Part shown: positions 25,040 to 38,410 of the stretch, one piece after another | Numbering within the stretch: position 1 is the first letter of the stretch | How the letters are laid out: every line of letters begins with the position of its first letter | Source: Manis javanica | Lineage: Eukaryota > Chordata > Mammalia > Pholidota > Manidae | Direction of reading: 5' to 3' | Assembly (NCBI RefSeq): GCF_040802235.1 | Contig: NC_133170.1 | Location: 2,929,001 to 2,993,000, forward strand | Length of the DNA stretch: 64,000 nucleotides | Program-made: the position numbers and the translations under genes | Notes under the pieces: model-generated | Databases searched by the model: none | Told to the model about the DNA's origin: nothing | Seen by the model: the letters and a program-made list of their open reading frames with translations, nothing else

Positions 25040-26490
25040 AATGAGGACAAATGTCAACAGATGTAAAAGAACAGAAATCATAAAAGCATGTTCTCAGACA
25101 AAAATGGAATTAAATTAGAAATCAACAGCTAGAATGTCCCCAAATATCTGGAGATTAAACGACACATTTCTAAAAACATATGGATCAAGGAAAAAGTCTC
25201 AGGAGAAACTAAATATTTTGAACTAAATGAAAATAACACATCAAATGTGTGAGCTAGAGCAAAAGCAGTGCTTAGAAATTAACAGCATTAAATGCATATG
25301 TTACAAAAGAGAAAGGTATAAAATTAAAAATACAACTAGAAAAAGAAGAGCAGATTAAAACCAAAAAGAAAAAAGATTAGAACAGAAATCAATGAAATTG
25401 AAAACAAGAAATGAGAAAACTGAAGAAAACTAAAAGCTGATTCTATGACAAGATCAAAAGCATAAATCTCTAGCCAGGCTAATCAAGAAAAAAAGTGAAG
25501 ACACAAATTATTAATATAAAAATTGAAATGAGGGTCACCACTATTGATCTCATAACCACTGAAGGGACACTAAAGGAATATTAACTCTATGCCCATTAAT
25601 TTGATAACTTAGATGAGCTGGACCAATCCCTTCAAAAATAGTCTATCAAAACTCAAAACAAGGAGAAACAGATAATGTGAATAGGCCCACATCAATGAAA
25701 GAAACTGTATCAGTAATGTACAGCCTTCCTTCCGAAACAGAAAGCACTTACTAATCCCGGATGGTTTCATTGGTGAGTTCTGCCAAACATTTAAGCTAGA
25801 AATGATATGAATTTTCTACGATTTCTTCTAGTAAGCAGAAGGAAAGGGAACATTTCTTGACTCATAAGGTTAGCATAATGCTCTTACCAAAACCAAAAAT
25901 ACTACAAGGAGGGAAAATTACAGATCGGTTTCTCTCATGAACACAGATGCAAGAAAAAAAAACAAAAAACAAAAAAAGCCAAACCCAACCAAACATTAGC
26001 AAATCCAGGAACAAACAAAGAGAATTATGCTATGACCAAGTGGGATTTATCCAGGTATGCAAGGCCCGTTCGACATTCAGAAATGATCAGTGCGATCCCT
26101 ACCATCAATAGGCTAGAAAAGAAAAATCACATGATCTTATCAACAGATGCAGAAAAAGCATTTGACAGAATTCGACACCAATTCATGACAGAAACTCTTG
26201 GCAAACTAGGAATACAGGGGGAACTTCCCTAGCTTGATAAAGAGTATCTACAAAAACCCTACAGCTAACATCATGGTGGAAAAGAAAATGCTTTCCTCCT
26301 AAGATAGGGAACAAGACAAGGATATTCCCTATCACTACTGCTATTCAACACTATCCTGGGAGTCCTAGTTAGTATGGATAGACAAGAAAAAGAAATAAAA
26401 GATATACCAATCAGGAAAGGAGAAATAAAACTGCATTCACTGAGGACATGATTGTAGAAAATTTCCAAACTGACCAAAAAAAACCCAAAA
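25040..26490 (+). mobile_element. Old L1 ORF2 fragment, 5'- and 3'-truncated
   Basis: Reads as L1 ORF2 endonuclease-to-RT sequence with many breaks. The recognisable residues lie at about 26125-26225 in frame ([20 protein letters not shown]), the L1 reverse-transcriptase block preceding the FADD motif. Earlier, a run typical of L1 reads 'gccaggctaatcaagaaaaa' at about 25475 and 'tctatgcccattaatttgat' at about 25588. No frame is intact, so it is inactive. Antisense to PPHLN1. Confidence 0.8.
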
Positions 26491-29400
26491 AAGCCCCGTC
26501 AACTGGAACTGGAGCCATCATTTTGTGTGGCTGCTCTGTGTCTAACGCTTTGTCATCCCTTTAAATGAAACCTGAAACTTGGACTGTTTTTCTATAGGGC
26601 TTCAGGGATGCCACTAAAATAAAATTAGGAAAAATGAATCGGTTAGATCACGCGTCCCACGCCCATGCTGGGAAAAGCACTGCATCCTTCACCTCCTTGT
26701 GCTGTGCTGGGTGGATGCCTGAGATGGGGGCATATTCCATGGATTCTGTCGGGGAGGCGGGATCGTGAGCTTTTCTGCCAGGTGATTCAGTGAGCCAGGT
26801 ACACGCACGCTGTGAGCTCACTTCTTTCCTCACATCATTCCGTGTTAGAAAGTTGACTTTAGGGGAAATCACTTTTCCTATTACGAAATTTCTCCACATC
26901 TCACAGTGAAATGTATGTCATGGCGTGCTGCTGAGCTTTCTCTTTGCCTCTGTTTTCTGTGGCATTAAACAGTTTAAATATTTTGTATGTACTACAGTTT
27001 AGAAAACTTTCATTTTTGTTGACGGTATCAAGGCATTGTGAACTTTCAGCTCAACACAGAAACGTCCTTGCAAATACAACAGTTTAGAGAGCCTTTTAAA
27101 TGGACGCCACTCTCTTTCTAGTGAAGGCGGTGGGAGTGGGGGCTGCTAAGGGGTCACTGGACACCCCCAGGGTGCTAGTAAGAGCAGGAACCCAAGCGGG
27201 CGGGGCTCGCCGTAGCTCCAGCACTAGGCCACAGGCCGCCGCTGCGCTTCTCCTGGCTCTTCCTTCCCACCCCTCCCTCCCCACCCCGAGAGGGGCTTCT
27301 GGCGGCTGTATTTATATTAGAGGCCAATTGAAAAAAAGAAGACAGAATTTAAGGAATTTGGGCGATGAAGATGAATCACAGGGCTCACTAGATTATGAGT
27401 CAGGCTTACGGCGGTGTTGAGAAGGAATACAGGAAAAGTGGGTGGTAAATAGGGAGGCATGGGAAAAAGAAGAGAAATTAAGAAGGAAGAGAAACTGCCT
27501 GATGGCTTAAAAACTCCAGGCCCCACACCTAGTTTCTGCCCTGTGCCCCACGAGAAATCCCCGGAAACCTGTAATACTTGCCCTTAACTTGCTAACGGTA
27601 GTTTGAGTGGGTTTTACAAAGTGTAACTGAAAGGAACTTTCTCCAGATATGTAGCAAAACAGGCAGCCACAACAGGATATGGCTCCCCAGGCTGGGGTGG
27701 CCCCCTGGGGGCAGTGAAGTACACCTGGGCAGTCATGCACACCTGATGCGCCCGCCAGCAGTGCTTTAGCAACCGGCACGCACGCCGAGGTGAGGGTATA
27801 GATCTATTTCCTATGCAACTGATCAAAGGCACTTTACACTTTATCCAACATAAAAATCAGCTATACTTTTCCATGGTGGAAGTTAAACAATAACCACTTG
27901 GAGTTTCTACTGAAAATACAGTTTTTTTTACTCCTACTGGAAAAAAAGTAAAAAGCCATGTATCTGTTTTAGCTCATCATGTGGAAATAGAAGAAACAGT
28001 TACTGGTCTACTTACTCTTACTTCTACCAGAAAAGGCTTTTCAATCGGGTGACATGTAACACCACTGTGAACACCCCTAAGAGGTGTTCTTTCTTTCCAG
28101 AAGAGAAGAATCGTTCGTAACTAACACAAACAGCACAGATTCATTTTAATGTCATGTTAATAGTACCAGATATATTAAAAGTAGGCTAAAATTAATATTA
28201 AAAATAATTCATTATTTTACTTTTATCTATGAAGGCATATATGTACAGTGGGAAAAGTCCATAAATCCTATTACGTATGAATGGAAATTAACATTTTCCA
28301 GGACTACCTGCAGTTATTTCTAGTCTATACTTGTCACAGCAAAATTTGTATAGAGTAATTGGTATATGATTTAAAATTAATGTTGATCTGTCCACCTGCC
28401 ATTACAAATAAAACCGCTAATGATTTCTCAAATGATACCAAAGTTCCTCCCAACGATCAGAGACATCGCCACACTGTGCAGACCGCACAGGCTCAGCTGG
28501 AACCACGGTGCTGCCACGGCTGCAGCAGCCAAACCGCTTCATCCATTTATGCTCCAGCTTAGCACCAGGTAGGTGTTCATCACTAGTACAGGGTCGGTAA
28601 AATAGATCCTGTTCTCAAAAAGCCTTTTTGAAGGTAGAATTTCGCTTCAGCCAAGGATATGAAGCAAGAATCAAGTCAAGTGAAATTTTCTAACAATGTT
28701 TGCAGATAATTTTGAGTGAGCTGATATTACTGAATACAACTAAATATTTCTATTTATTTGAAATTATGAGGGCAAAAGTGACAGTACTGTAATTATGAAA
28801 TTCTTCTGGAATCCTGAAGGTCAAATTATCCTTACCATATATATATTTTCCCTATGTAGTATGTTACAGTGGTTTTTAAAAAATGTGAGTTAATTTAAAA
28901 GTTTATGGTTTTAAATTATGAACTTTTTTGTTGGGAAAATCACTAAGACTGGAATGACTGGTATATTTTAGGTAAGAATAACAAGGAAAAGATAAACGAC
29001 ATCTTTGTTTGAATTAGCAGCACTGAACACTGAATTGGTTCAGATAAAATAAGGGTCAAAGGCTGGCCACCTTACTGTAAGAGCCAAAAGAAACAGCCGA
29101 CTGTGGCTTCCCCTTTGACCTGACTCCACACAGGGTCACCGTATGCACACATAGATACAACATAGACGGAAATTTTTCATATAAACACATCCTGGAAAAA
29201 TGCATTAGACCGTTCACCTCATACATATTTTCAGCAACCTATGTCAATAAAAGGCATAAATATCAAAATGTAGACTCTGAGAGTTCAGTGTACCCCGTGT
29301 TACAGTACTTAAGAGTCCAGAATTGGTACTTATGGTTAGGACTTATTTCCTGAGCAAACACTACATCATTTGTCAAAATTAACTACTAAATTATTCTACT

Positions 29401-29701
29401 CCTAAAAGGGACTGCATATGAGTTTTCAGTGGTACCATAGTGCTAAATCCAACTCTTTTGGACACCTTATTTCTACTCCAGTCACAAACCTAGCACAGCC
29501 CTACCCAACACATTCCTGGTTTGACATAATAGCCTTCTTTCTAATTGTTTTCTTCTGTCTTTTTTTCTTAGTTTTCCTACTCACACAAGGCCATCATCCT
29601 AAAGATGGAAAACCTTTTCTCAGAACACTGCTGCTCAGGCTCCTAAGATCTAACCCAACTAAATTCTTCAATACAATCTTAGCTATTAAAATCTCATCAC
29701 C

Positions 29702-30411
29702 GAGGTTCCTCAAAAAACTAAAAATAGAAATACCATTTGACCCAGGAATTCCACTCCTAGGAATTTACCCTAAGAATACAGCAGCCCAGTTTCAAAAAGA
29801 CAGATGCACCCCTATGTTTATCGCAGCACTATTTACAATAGCCAAGAAATGGAAGCAACCTAAGTGTCCATCAGTAGATGAATGGATAGAGAAGATGTGG
29901 CACATATACACAATGGAGTATTACTCAGCCATAAGAAGAAAACAAATCCTACCATTTGCAACAACAGGGATGGAGCTGGAGGGTATTATGCTCAGTGAAA
30001 TCAGCCAGGCAGAGAAAGACAAGTACCAAATGATTTCACTCATATGTGGAGCATAAGAACAAAGCAAAAACTGAAGGAACAAAACAGCAGCAGATTGAGA
30101 ACCCAAGAAAGGACTAACAGTTAACAAAGGGAAAGGGACTGGGGAGGATGGGTGGGAAGGGGGGGAGAAGGGGAATAAGCGGCATTACGATCAGCACACA
30201 TAACGCAGGGGGCTAGGGCACAGGGAAGGCAGTACAGCACAGAGAAGACATGGACAGTGACTAATGGGGTGTGTGGTGGGGACTTGATAATGGGGGGAAT
30301 CTAGTAACTACAATGTTGCTCATGTAATTGTATATCAATGATACCAAAACAAAAATCAAAAAAAAAAAATGGTTAAGATGAAAATTTTTATATTTATAAA
30401 AAAAAAGAAAA
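29702..30411 (+). mobile_element. Fairly young L1 3' end with 14-bp target-site duplication
   Basis: 5'-truncated L1: the ORF2 C-terminus ([20 protein letters not shown] to EKDKYQMISLICGA) is still open to its natural stop near 30056, followed by a 3' UTR with a G-rich run (about 30132-30172) and an A-rich tail that has picked up T-containing interruptions. Flanks carry the same AAAATCTCATCACC at 29688-29701 and 30412-30425, proving insertion by target-primed reverse transcription. Same subfamily as the copy at 56501-57638. Antisense to PPHLN1. Confidence 0.92.
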
Positions 30412-32439
30412 AAAATCTCATCACCTAGCACAAAAGCACCATACATTTGTCACTATTCTGGCTCGTACATGCTCTCTGCAATCCCATGGCTGCTTTTCTA
30501 CTTTGGTTTCTCCAAAATTTCACTCAAGACATCTTTCACAGTTGTTCCAGATCAATTTTTCCGAGGCACTCTAAGCGCTGAAGGCCTCTGCGCTCTCTCT
30601 GCCCACCCTGACTCCCCCACTATGCTGAGGGCACGTGCGATTTCTCTTGCCTCTTTTGTGACTGTCTCCCATTAAGCATAAGGCTGGAGACAAAATGGGT
30701 CTTTTTTCTTTTCTTTCTCCCTTCCCTTCCCCCTGCCACCCTCTTCCCTTCTCTTCTCTCTTGCTGATTGATTTAAAAGTTTAAAATCATATGTTCTGGC
30801 CTTGGCCCAAACTTTAATTAGACGCTTTGGTCATCCTGTCCAGTTGATCATATTTGCAAATTCTTTGCGGTTAGTAAATAAATCTGTTCACAGAGGTCCT
30901 CAATAAATATTGTTCCTTGATCAAATAAAGACCTTAGTTAAATTTCTGACTGATCTGGTGCCACGACAAAGGCCAAGTATAACCAACAAATGTTCTGGAA
31001 CCAAGTAAAGAAGAAAGTTTACATTACAAAGTCATTCAAAATAGTAAAAGCCTGAAACCCACTACCTTGCGAGGTATTATAATTTTATTACTCCTAAATA
31101 TAAAGAGTCACCTCACCTTCTAAAATGTTTAAAATGCCAAGGTCAGGAGTCAGAATTGCTTTTGACAAGACCTCCTTGTACAAAGTTACACACACAATCT
31201 TGCTGACTGACTGCTTAGCAAAATGTTTTCTCAGATTGTGAGATTGTGTAAAGTGATCTTCAATCCAATACACAGACCACCTTTTGGTTAAAATCCACAA
31301 TTCCTGTTGAATGGATTCACAACATTCTGTTATTTTGTGAGTATCAAATCTTTTAAGCAGAGTGAAGATAGGATTGGTTTAAACTTTTTTCCTATAAGAC
31401 AATCATATTGTAGAAAGAGAATAAAATTCAATCAGAAATACCCTGCTTCCTTGTATAGTCGTACAGTTCTCACTACAAAAAAGGGAACACCAAAGTTGTT
31501 TTCTAAAAAGACTATTATACAAAGAGACAAACTGCAAAATACCTAAAAACATATTTACATTGTCTTTTGAAAAAGACTAAAAAAACCAAAACACACAACC
31601 CCAAACCAAATGTCCAGAAATGTTACCATTCAGTATGATACTATTTAAGAAGTCAAAAGGATTGTATACTACCTAGATAAAGAAATAATTACAATGTAAA
31701 CATATCATTAATAAAACAAAAGAAAAATTTCCAGTCCTGCCTCTGTCTCTATTGTTAGGTGTGACAGGAAAGCTCTGAAATATTTCTTCAAACACTGAAT
31801 CATCTCCAGTGATTCAGGCCAGGATTTATCCCATAGAGCTCAGTTGTGTAGCAGCTGCATTCCATTTTCTGTTTTTGTAAACGGCAGTTATTTTAGTTTC
31901 AGAGACAAAAGAAACCATATTAAATTGGAACAACCAAAATACAACTTCAGAAGTCACATTCTTACTATTGACATCCTACATTTGTTATAAAAAAATTAAA
32001 AGAAAAGAACCATTCTTCTCACATACCGAACATACTCTGAACGATCCACATGGAAATCAGATCAAACTATGTTTTCTTAGCCTTCAAATTGCCATATGTG
32101 GATATAATGACACAGTAAAACTTCAAACTCGAATCCTTTGCACAATAAGGGTGTTACGACCGCAGGGAACAAGCCACTCATGTTCGAAGGCGTGGCAAAA
32201 AGAAAGGAGAAAATGTAAAGAATTGTCACAGGTATCATTTCATATGGTTTTCTTCTTAACAAAAGAAGTTATTTCTCATTCACACTGAACAACATAAATG
32301 TAATTTAAATACAATTCAATCTTCAAACCTGAAAAAAAAATTTTTCTGACCTTTAAAAACACTTCCATAGATGCAATTAATGCTCAAAAGCATTTTAAAT
32401 GCCCTATTTTATTTTGTCTTACTTTTTAGAAGTGTATGA

Positions 32440-32700
32440 AAGGATGTGAATTATTAATGGATGGGAAGGGAATGCGACAGAGTGATGGCAGTCATGGACT
32501 TGCCTGTCATGGGGCCTCCGGGCTGAGCTGCCGTGTGACGACCCCCCCGGGCACGGCGCATGATTCGCTGAGCCCCAGTGGCCTTATTTGTGACGTGGGG
32601 ATTGTGACAGTACCTCGGCTCACAGGGCTGCTAGGAGGAGTAAGTGACAGGACGAACATAAAGTACTTAATGCTCAGAAACAAACATTTGGGGGCCAACT
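32440..32700 (+). repeat. MIR SINE
   Basis: Shows the MIR order: a 'tggacttgcctgtcatgggg' region, a 'gccttatttgtgacgtggggattgtgacagtacctcgg' segment (compare 'ctcatctgtaaaatggggataatagtacctacc'), and 'ctgctaggaggagtaagtga ... aaagtacttaatgctcagaa'. The orientation is plus. Confidence 0.75.
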
Positions 32701-33270
32701 AGTCAACAGATGTTTGAGGACCAAGTATGCGCAGGTACTGTACAAGTGGTGAACAAAAACAGCAGAATACAGTCCCATCCTCAAGAAGCTTTGTTTTTAG
32801 TGAAGAAGACATGAAATGAAATGTATAAAACACATGAACATATGTGTGATCGTAAGTGTTATGAAGGAAATAAAGCAGGCTCAGTGGAGAAACTGCTCCG
32901 GCTGGTCATGGGGATAAGGAAGTATTTCAGGGAAGGGGCACCATGTGAGCAGGGGCCTCAAAGATGAGCAGCGAGCGGGCTCCGCGCAGATGCAGCGGAA
33001 GCGCCGGCACAGGCCGCCACCCGGGCGGCCGCAGCCCGCGGAGAGGCCGGTCCGACCGCAGCGCCCGGCATCACGGGGGCGACGTGGGCGAAATCCGGGG
33101 GAATCTGGGGGCAAAGGGAGGACAGCACCAGAACATCTCCAGCCACGGTAACAACCGGGTGTTTATTCTGAATAGAAAGGGAAGCCACTGGAGAGCTCCA
33201 AGCAGGGAACCATCATATTTAACAGGTTCAGAAGTCAGGAAACAGCCATGGCAACATTCCATTTGTCTCG
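32701..33270 (+). repeat. L2-type ancient repeat with a CpG-rich centre
   Basis: The left part matches the 'agtatgtgccaggcactgttctagg ... gtgaacaaaacagac' repeat, the middle 'ggaagtatttcagggaaggg', and the right part 'gaaagggaagccactggaga' followed by 'aacaggttcagaagtc'. It is the same family seen in pieces at 33640, 47480 and 49590. The centre (about 32965-33110) is extremely CpG-rich. Confidence 0.55.
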
Positions 33271-33639
33271 GAAGATGGAGATTTTGAAGTGTTCTGGAAC
33301 ACTACCCATGACCTTTGTTTAAAAACACTATTGTTCATTCCTTTCAGGTGGAAAATTCTAAACTATATTAGCCACTTCCTGCCTTAAAGAAAAAAAAAGA
33401 CATCTCAAAAACATTGAGAACTAGAGTACCCACCTCCACCCTTTTAAATGCATCATGACCAACAATTATGCTGAGTTATGGATATAGGCTTAATTTTTAA
33501 CCACTTGCCTCTTTATGCTGTGGCTGGAGAATAAGAAAGCGCAGAAGGAGCATACGGGGGAAAGACTTAAAAATAACCACGTAAGATACGGTTTTACCCA
33601 AACCACTTGTAATTGTTAATATTCCCTACGGTTCCCTAT

Positions 33640-33785
33640 TTTCATGCTGTGCTCATGGCATTCGCTTCCACCTGGAATCCTTTACCCCCTACCTCCAACT
33701 GGGAGCCTCCCACCTGAATTTTAAGAGCCCAGCAAATGTTACTTCCAAAATGAAGCCTCTTTGGTTCTGAATGAAAGTGACTTTT
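33640..33785 (-). repeat. L2-type ancient repeat, antisense
   Basis: The text 'cattcgcttccacctggaatcctttacccc' followed by 'cagcaaatgttacttccaaaatgaagcctc' is the antisense form of the repeat whose usual reading is 'ttctgcctggaatgctcttcccc ... caaatgtcacttcctcagagaagcc'. Confidence 0.55.
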
Positions 33786-34389
33786 AAAATCTGTTTCAAG
33801 AAAAAAACATAACAGAAAGCAGTATGCATGGAGTAGTCACATTTCTACCATTTGTAGTGTAAACGCGAACAAATCATTTGAACTTTTTAAACATGTAAAA
33901 GGAAGATAGGGCAAAACAACACACTGTATTTCCCAGAAAACTGCTGCCTCAAAAAACTTAGAAACACATTCTTTTAAGGGCATAGCTAAACTCTTAGAAG
34001 GGGAACTGTCAGGACCTTAATAAATGAAGAAAAAGCAAGAAATCAAACTGATAAACTGGTATCATTCGCCACGGCTGCCCCACAGCCGGAAACTCAAGAG
34101 TCTGGTGGGAAATGAGAGACATGACCTCTGGCCCATTCAAGACAGAGGATCTGAGCCCTCTGCATAAAGCTAGGATGTTTGTAAAAGGATGAGCTAGGAA
34201 ACAAAGCAAAAAACAAAAATCACCTGTCAGTAAAAGAAAAAAAAAAGCAGGGAAGCTGCGCCCCCTTGGTTTGGGCTCCTGAGGTGAGGAGATGCGGTTT
34301 CCTCTGAGAACTGATAAGCACAGGTCTACCTGCGTGTGCATTTAAGCCCTGAGACTTCAGTTATTAAAATTGCCAGTTATGGAAAGTAA

Positions 34390-34640
34390 GAGAAAATAAA
34401 AACATGAGCAGTAACAAATCTAATTGCAGGCAGACTTACAAAGAAAACCAAAGTAAACTTCTAGAAATGGAAAATAAAACTGACATTAAGGACTCAATGG
34501 ATGGGTTAAACAGCAAATTAGATACAACTGAAGAAAGACTGAAGTGTCCTGAGCTAAATATCCATAATTTCAGGGGAAAAAAAAAGATTGAAGTTTAAAA
34601 AGATTAAGCAAAATGAACAATGGGATGAAAAAAACTACTT
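34390..34640 (+). mobile_element. Old L1 or HAL1 ORF1-region fragment
   Basis: A 64-codon open frame (34404-34598) reads like the coiled-coil part of L1 ORF1: MENKTDIKDSMDGLNSKLDT then TEERLKCPELNIHNF. Typical of old L1 or HAL1 ORF1 remnants ('sidgLnsrLDtaEErIseLE'). Confidence 0.6.
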
Positions 34641-36230
34641 AGGTACAATTAGAGTATATAAAATAGAATAGAAGATACTAAAAATTCAGAGATAACACTA
34701 TACTTTTCCAGCTCTATGAAAGATGTAAATTCTCAGACACAAGGAGTATAAATTATTTTAAACAGAAATTTTAAAGCAATCCTTATCTAGAAACATGATA
34801 ATGAACATCAGAAGTAAATATATTTTAAAATAAATGTATCTCTTCCTTGTCCCTTCATAGGTTGTTGTAAAAATCCAATTTCTTTATATCAATATAATTT
34901 TTACATCCATCTTCTCACTACACATTTTAATCATAAGCAGTAAATTTATGAGAAATTCTCTCAATCTTGTGACTCTGGAAACCATTAAAATCTGGCTGTT
35001 ATTATTGCACCAAGTGAATGAAGATAGTTTCACTTCTTCGTTTACCACCTAGTTTCTTGAAGGAAACGATTCTTGAAGATGTTCTCTAGTATCTACCTTC
35101 AAGCGCCAAGCTCCCGGGACGGTGGGGGCGCCGAGCACTCGGGCTGGTGCCGCTCGTTCAGCAGCTAGAAACCCTGACTGTTGGCCCACTGCAGGCAGGG
35201 AACCCCGATGACACAAGGGTGCTTCTGCCTTTCGACCAGTTAATACAAAGGTGAGCGGTACCACGGCTGAACACGTGCTCTCTGAGGAGGAGGAAAGATG
35301 TTACTAACTTTTGACTGCATAACTTTCACAGGCAAACAACAGTTGGCTGTACAACTGATGAGTTCAATGAATAAAAGTACACTTTTAGCATAGATACAAC
35401 AAAATTTCAAAACTTAAACATGCTAGAAACTACCCTCCTTTAAGATCGGGTTTCAACTGAAATGCCAATTAATTTAATTAATTTAATATAGTTTACTCTT
35501 TTGCTTTACACAGGGCCCTGATTCTAATGTACTCCATTAGAAGACGTGGAATGAAAAGAATATTTTTATTTAAGAAAATCCTCTACTGAGAAAATCACAT
35601 GCATTTCTTCAAGCTTGGCCCTAATGGTATCAAGGATTTTTACTAAAATAGCTTGTGATTAAATATTTAAGTAGAATAAATGAGTACTATTTAAAATCTC
35701 TAGATTTAAAACATCTTTATTATCATTTAGACCTCATGTGATCTGTAACTTCTGGACAACAAATATACAGGATAGAAAAACACGTGTAGTATAATATTGT
35801 TGAAGTAAGCACAACAGGTTTTTCTCCTTAGTTCTCCTCAAACAGTGCCAAGGAAGGCTGCTGTAATAGAATAAAAGTGCGGGGCAGAACAATGCAAACC
35901 ATAATTAGAAATCAATGTGGTACAAAAATGTCAATGCTCTTGGGCAAGAATTATAATTGAGAATCCTCAAAAGAAGCACATGTGTGTGTGAAGCTCATGA
36001 AGCTAATGAAAACAGATAACCTTCCCAGTCAGAAAAGTCTCAAAGATAGAAATAAGTGCCACAACTCAACACAGTCTATATACAGCAAAAGACAATGAAG
36101 TGCATATGTTCAGGAAAAAGTTTGGGAAAAATCTGACACAAAGAAATGGTTTAATGGGGTAAAGGTCTACTAGGATGTTTGCTGATGTGGAATTTTTGAA
36201 AAACCTTGTTACCTGAATTCACATACCATG

Positions 36231-36267
36231 AATAATTATTTCAAAGTTACTTTGAAATAAAATTATT
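36231..36267. repeat. Near-perfect short inverted repeat (hairpin)
   Basis: Left arm aataattatttcaaagt (36231-36247) and right arm 36249-36267 are reverse complements, apart from two extra bases in the right arm. A single base separates them. The arms are AT-rich and the site has no coding context. Confidence 0.75.
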
Positions 36268-36789
36268 CCTATCAATCTTCATGGGGATTGTATAGATAAA
36301 ATAATAAAAGACAAAAAGCACTACCTAAAATATAACAACTGCTATTATATATTTTATAGGCTTTTCCCAAGCAAATTAGTCTTTAAAAGATATGTACAAA
36401 GTCAAGTTCTACCAGCGTCAACTTAAGCACAACCATCACAGGTAAACATGACAATATAGCATCATATTACCTCCATCCTACACATGTCAGTTACCCAGTA
36501 CTTTCCTTTTATCTTTCACCTCTCATTAGATGGAAATCACTAGTAAAAGTGACAGGAGTCATTTTTTGGTTTTAATGACGTTAATTATACTTTCAACCCA
36601 TTCATAAAAATTATTATGCGTAATACAAGGATTACGAAAGGAACAGATTATTATTTCTTAGTGTTACCTGTAAGTTACTTGGTTGGAGTTTGGGCCTTAA
36701 GCTGGGTTCCCATGTAATCCACAAAAGCCCCGTAAACACCTAGGACTTAAATACTTTTCACCTACCATGGAGAACAGTGCCCAACAATT

Positions 36790-36998
36790 GCGACACCCAT
36801 TACTGGCAATGTCCTAAGCAGCTTGAATACGCGTTCCCATTTAATCCACCATCACAGTGAAGTGGGTGACATCACCATTCCCTTGAGAGCAGGAAGCAAA
36901 CAAAGCTCAAAAAACTTAAGCAAAGGCAGGTAACAAGTGGCTGGACCAGGATTCAAGCCAAGCTTCCTGATTCAAGTTCCTACAGTACTTATTCTAAC
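36790..36998 (-). repeat. MIR SINE remnant, antisense
   Basis: Reverse-complement MIR: 'cccatttaatccaccatcac', then 'aaaacttaagcaaaggcagg' and 'ctggaccaggattcaagccaagc' (compare 'gggattcgaacccaggtctg'). Confidence 0.65.
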
Positions 36999-37394
36999 TA
37001 CGAAAGTAAGGCCGCAGCACTGTGGGAATTCTCATAAATCCTTCTACTGACATGAAATTCCATAGTATGGATGTCCTAGAATCTACTTCTTTGGGCTTAA
37101 GAAAATGATCCTTGGGGGAAGTCAGAGACTTGAGAAGCAATGAGAATAATCAAAAGGGGAAATACTTAAATAAACCTAAATGAATATTAACTACATAAAA
37201 TCCTGTTAGTATCTTGTGGAGTTTAAAACATACAGAAGTAAAAGACTAACAGATCAATCAAGAGGAACTTCAATGGAGTTAAAATGCTCTGAGGTGCCTG
37301 CTTAAATTAAGTTCAAATTAGATTTCAATAAGTCAAGGATGTATGGTGTAAATGAATGTATATACTGGGAAATTATGGGCATATGGGAATGAAT

Positions 37395-38410
37395 AATAAA
37401 TTTTAGAATCCCAAATTAGGAAAAAAGGAGAGAAAAAGAAACTACACAACAGGAAGAACAACTAAACACAGCAATATCAGTAACTACATTAAATGTAAAT
37501 GGACTAAATGATCAAAGTAAAAAACACACTTTCTCAAAAATGCATGCAAAACAAAACTATATGCTACTTACAAGAAAAATACCATAAATACAAGAATACA
37601 GAAAGACTTAAAGGTGACAACAAAGGATATCATGCGAACAGTAACTTAGACAAAGGGAAGGCAGTGTTAGAGATTAAGAGGATTACTTCAGAAAGATACA
37701 TTCTAAACTCTTTACGTCACACCATAGGATGTACTTTACATTGCAGCCTAATATATAAAAGGAACAGAAATATTTAAGAGATACACAAACCCACAAACAA
37801 ATTTGAAGGTTTTTAACACAACTCTTTCAGAAACTGGTAAGACAAGCAAACAAAATTAATAAGGGTATGGAAGACTTGAAACAATAAACTTTACCTCATC
37901 AAAATACTAGTATCAACAAATACAAAATACATCTTCTTTTCAAGTACATAGAACACTTAGAAAAATCGACCACATATTGGGCCATGATGTAACTTACAAA
38001 CAAATTTCACAGAATTAAAATCCTTTATGTTTTTTGACTGCAGTGGTTTTGAATTAGAAATTTATCTTTTTAAGTCCTACAAAACCCTGATGTGTTTGGA
38101 AATTAAGAAATACTCTAAATAACTCTAAAGAAAAAGAAATGCAAGGAAAATGGAACTGAATGACAATGAAAATAACATCACAATTTGGAAGATGCAGCCA
38201 AAGTCACAGCAAGAGGGAATTTTTAGGTTAAAAGCCACAAGTCAGTTATCTGGATCAAGGATTTTTTTTAAAAAGAGCAATTAAATCCAAAAAAGTAGAA
38301 GGGAATAAAATGATAAAGGCAGAATTTAATGAAATACAAAATATGAAACCAGAAAGAATGAACAAACCAGAAGTTGGTTCTTTGAAGAAGACAAATAAAA
38401 CTGGTAACTT
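37395..38410 (+). mobile_element. Old L1 ORF2 fragment
   Basis: Carries degenerate ORF2 text: 'cagtaactacattaaatgta' with 'aatggactaaatgatcaa', then 'caaaaatgcatgcaaaacaaaactatatgct', 'aaaaatcgaccacatattgggcc' and 'agttggttctttgaagaaga'. These follow the L1 order from endonuclease end to RT start. Broken in every frame. Confidence 0.7.

Noticed and set aside
29418..30056. 212-codon open frame that looks like a novel membrane protein at its start
   Set aside because: It is a chance fusion: unrelated intron sequence with a hydrophobic stretch runs into the C-terminus of L1 ORF2 at the L1 insertion point (29702).
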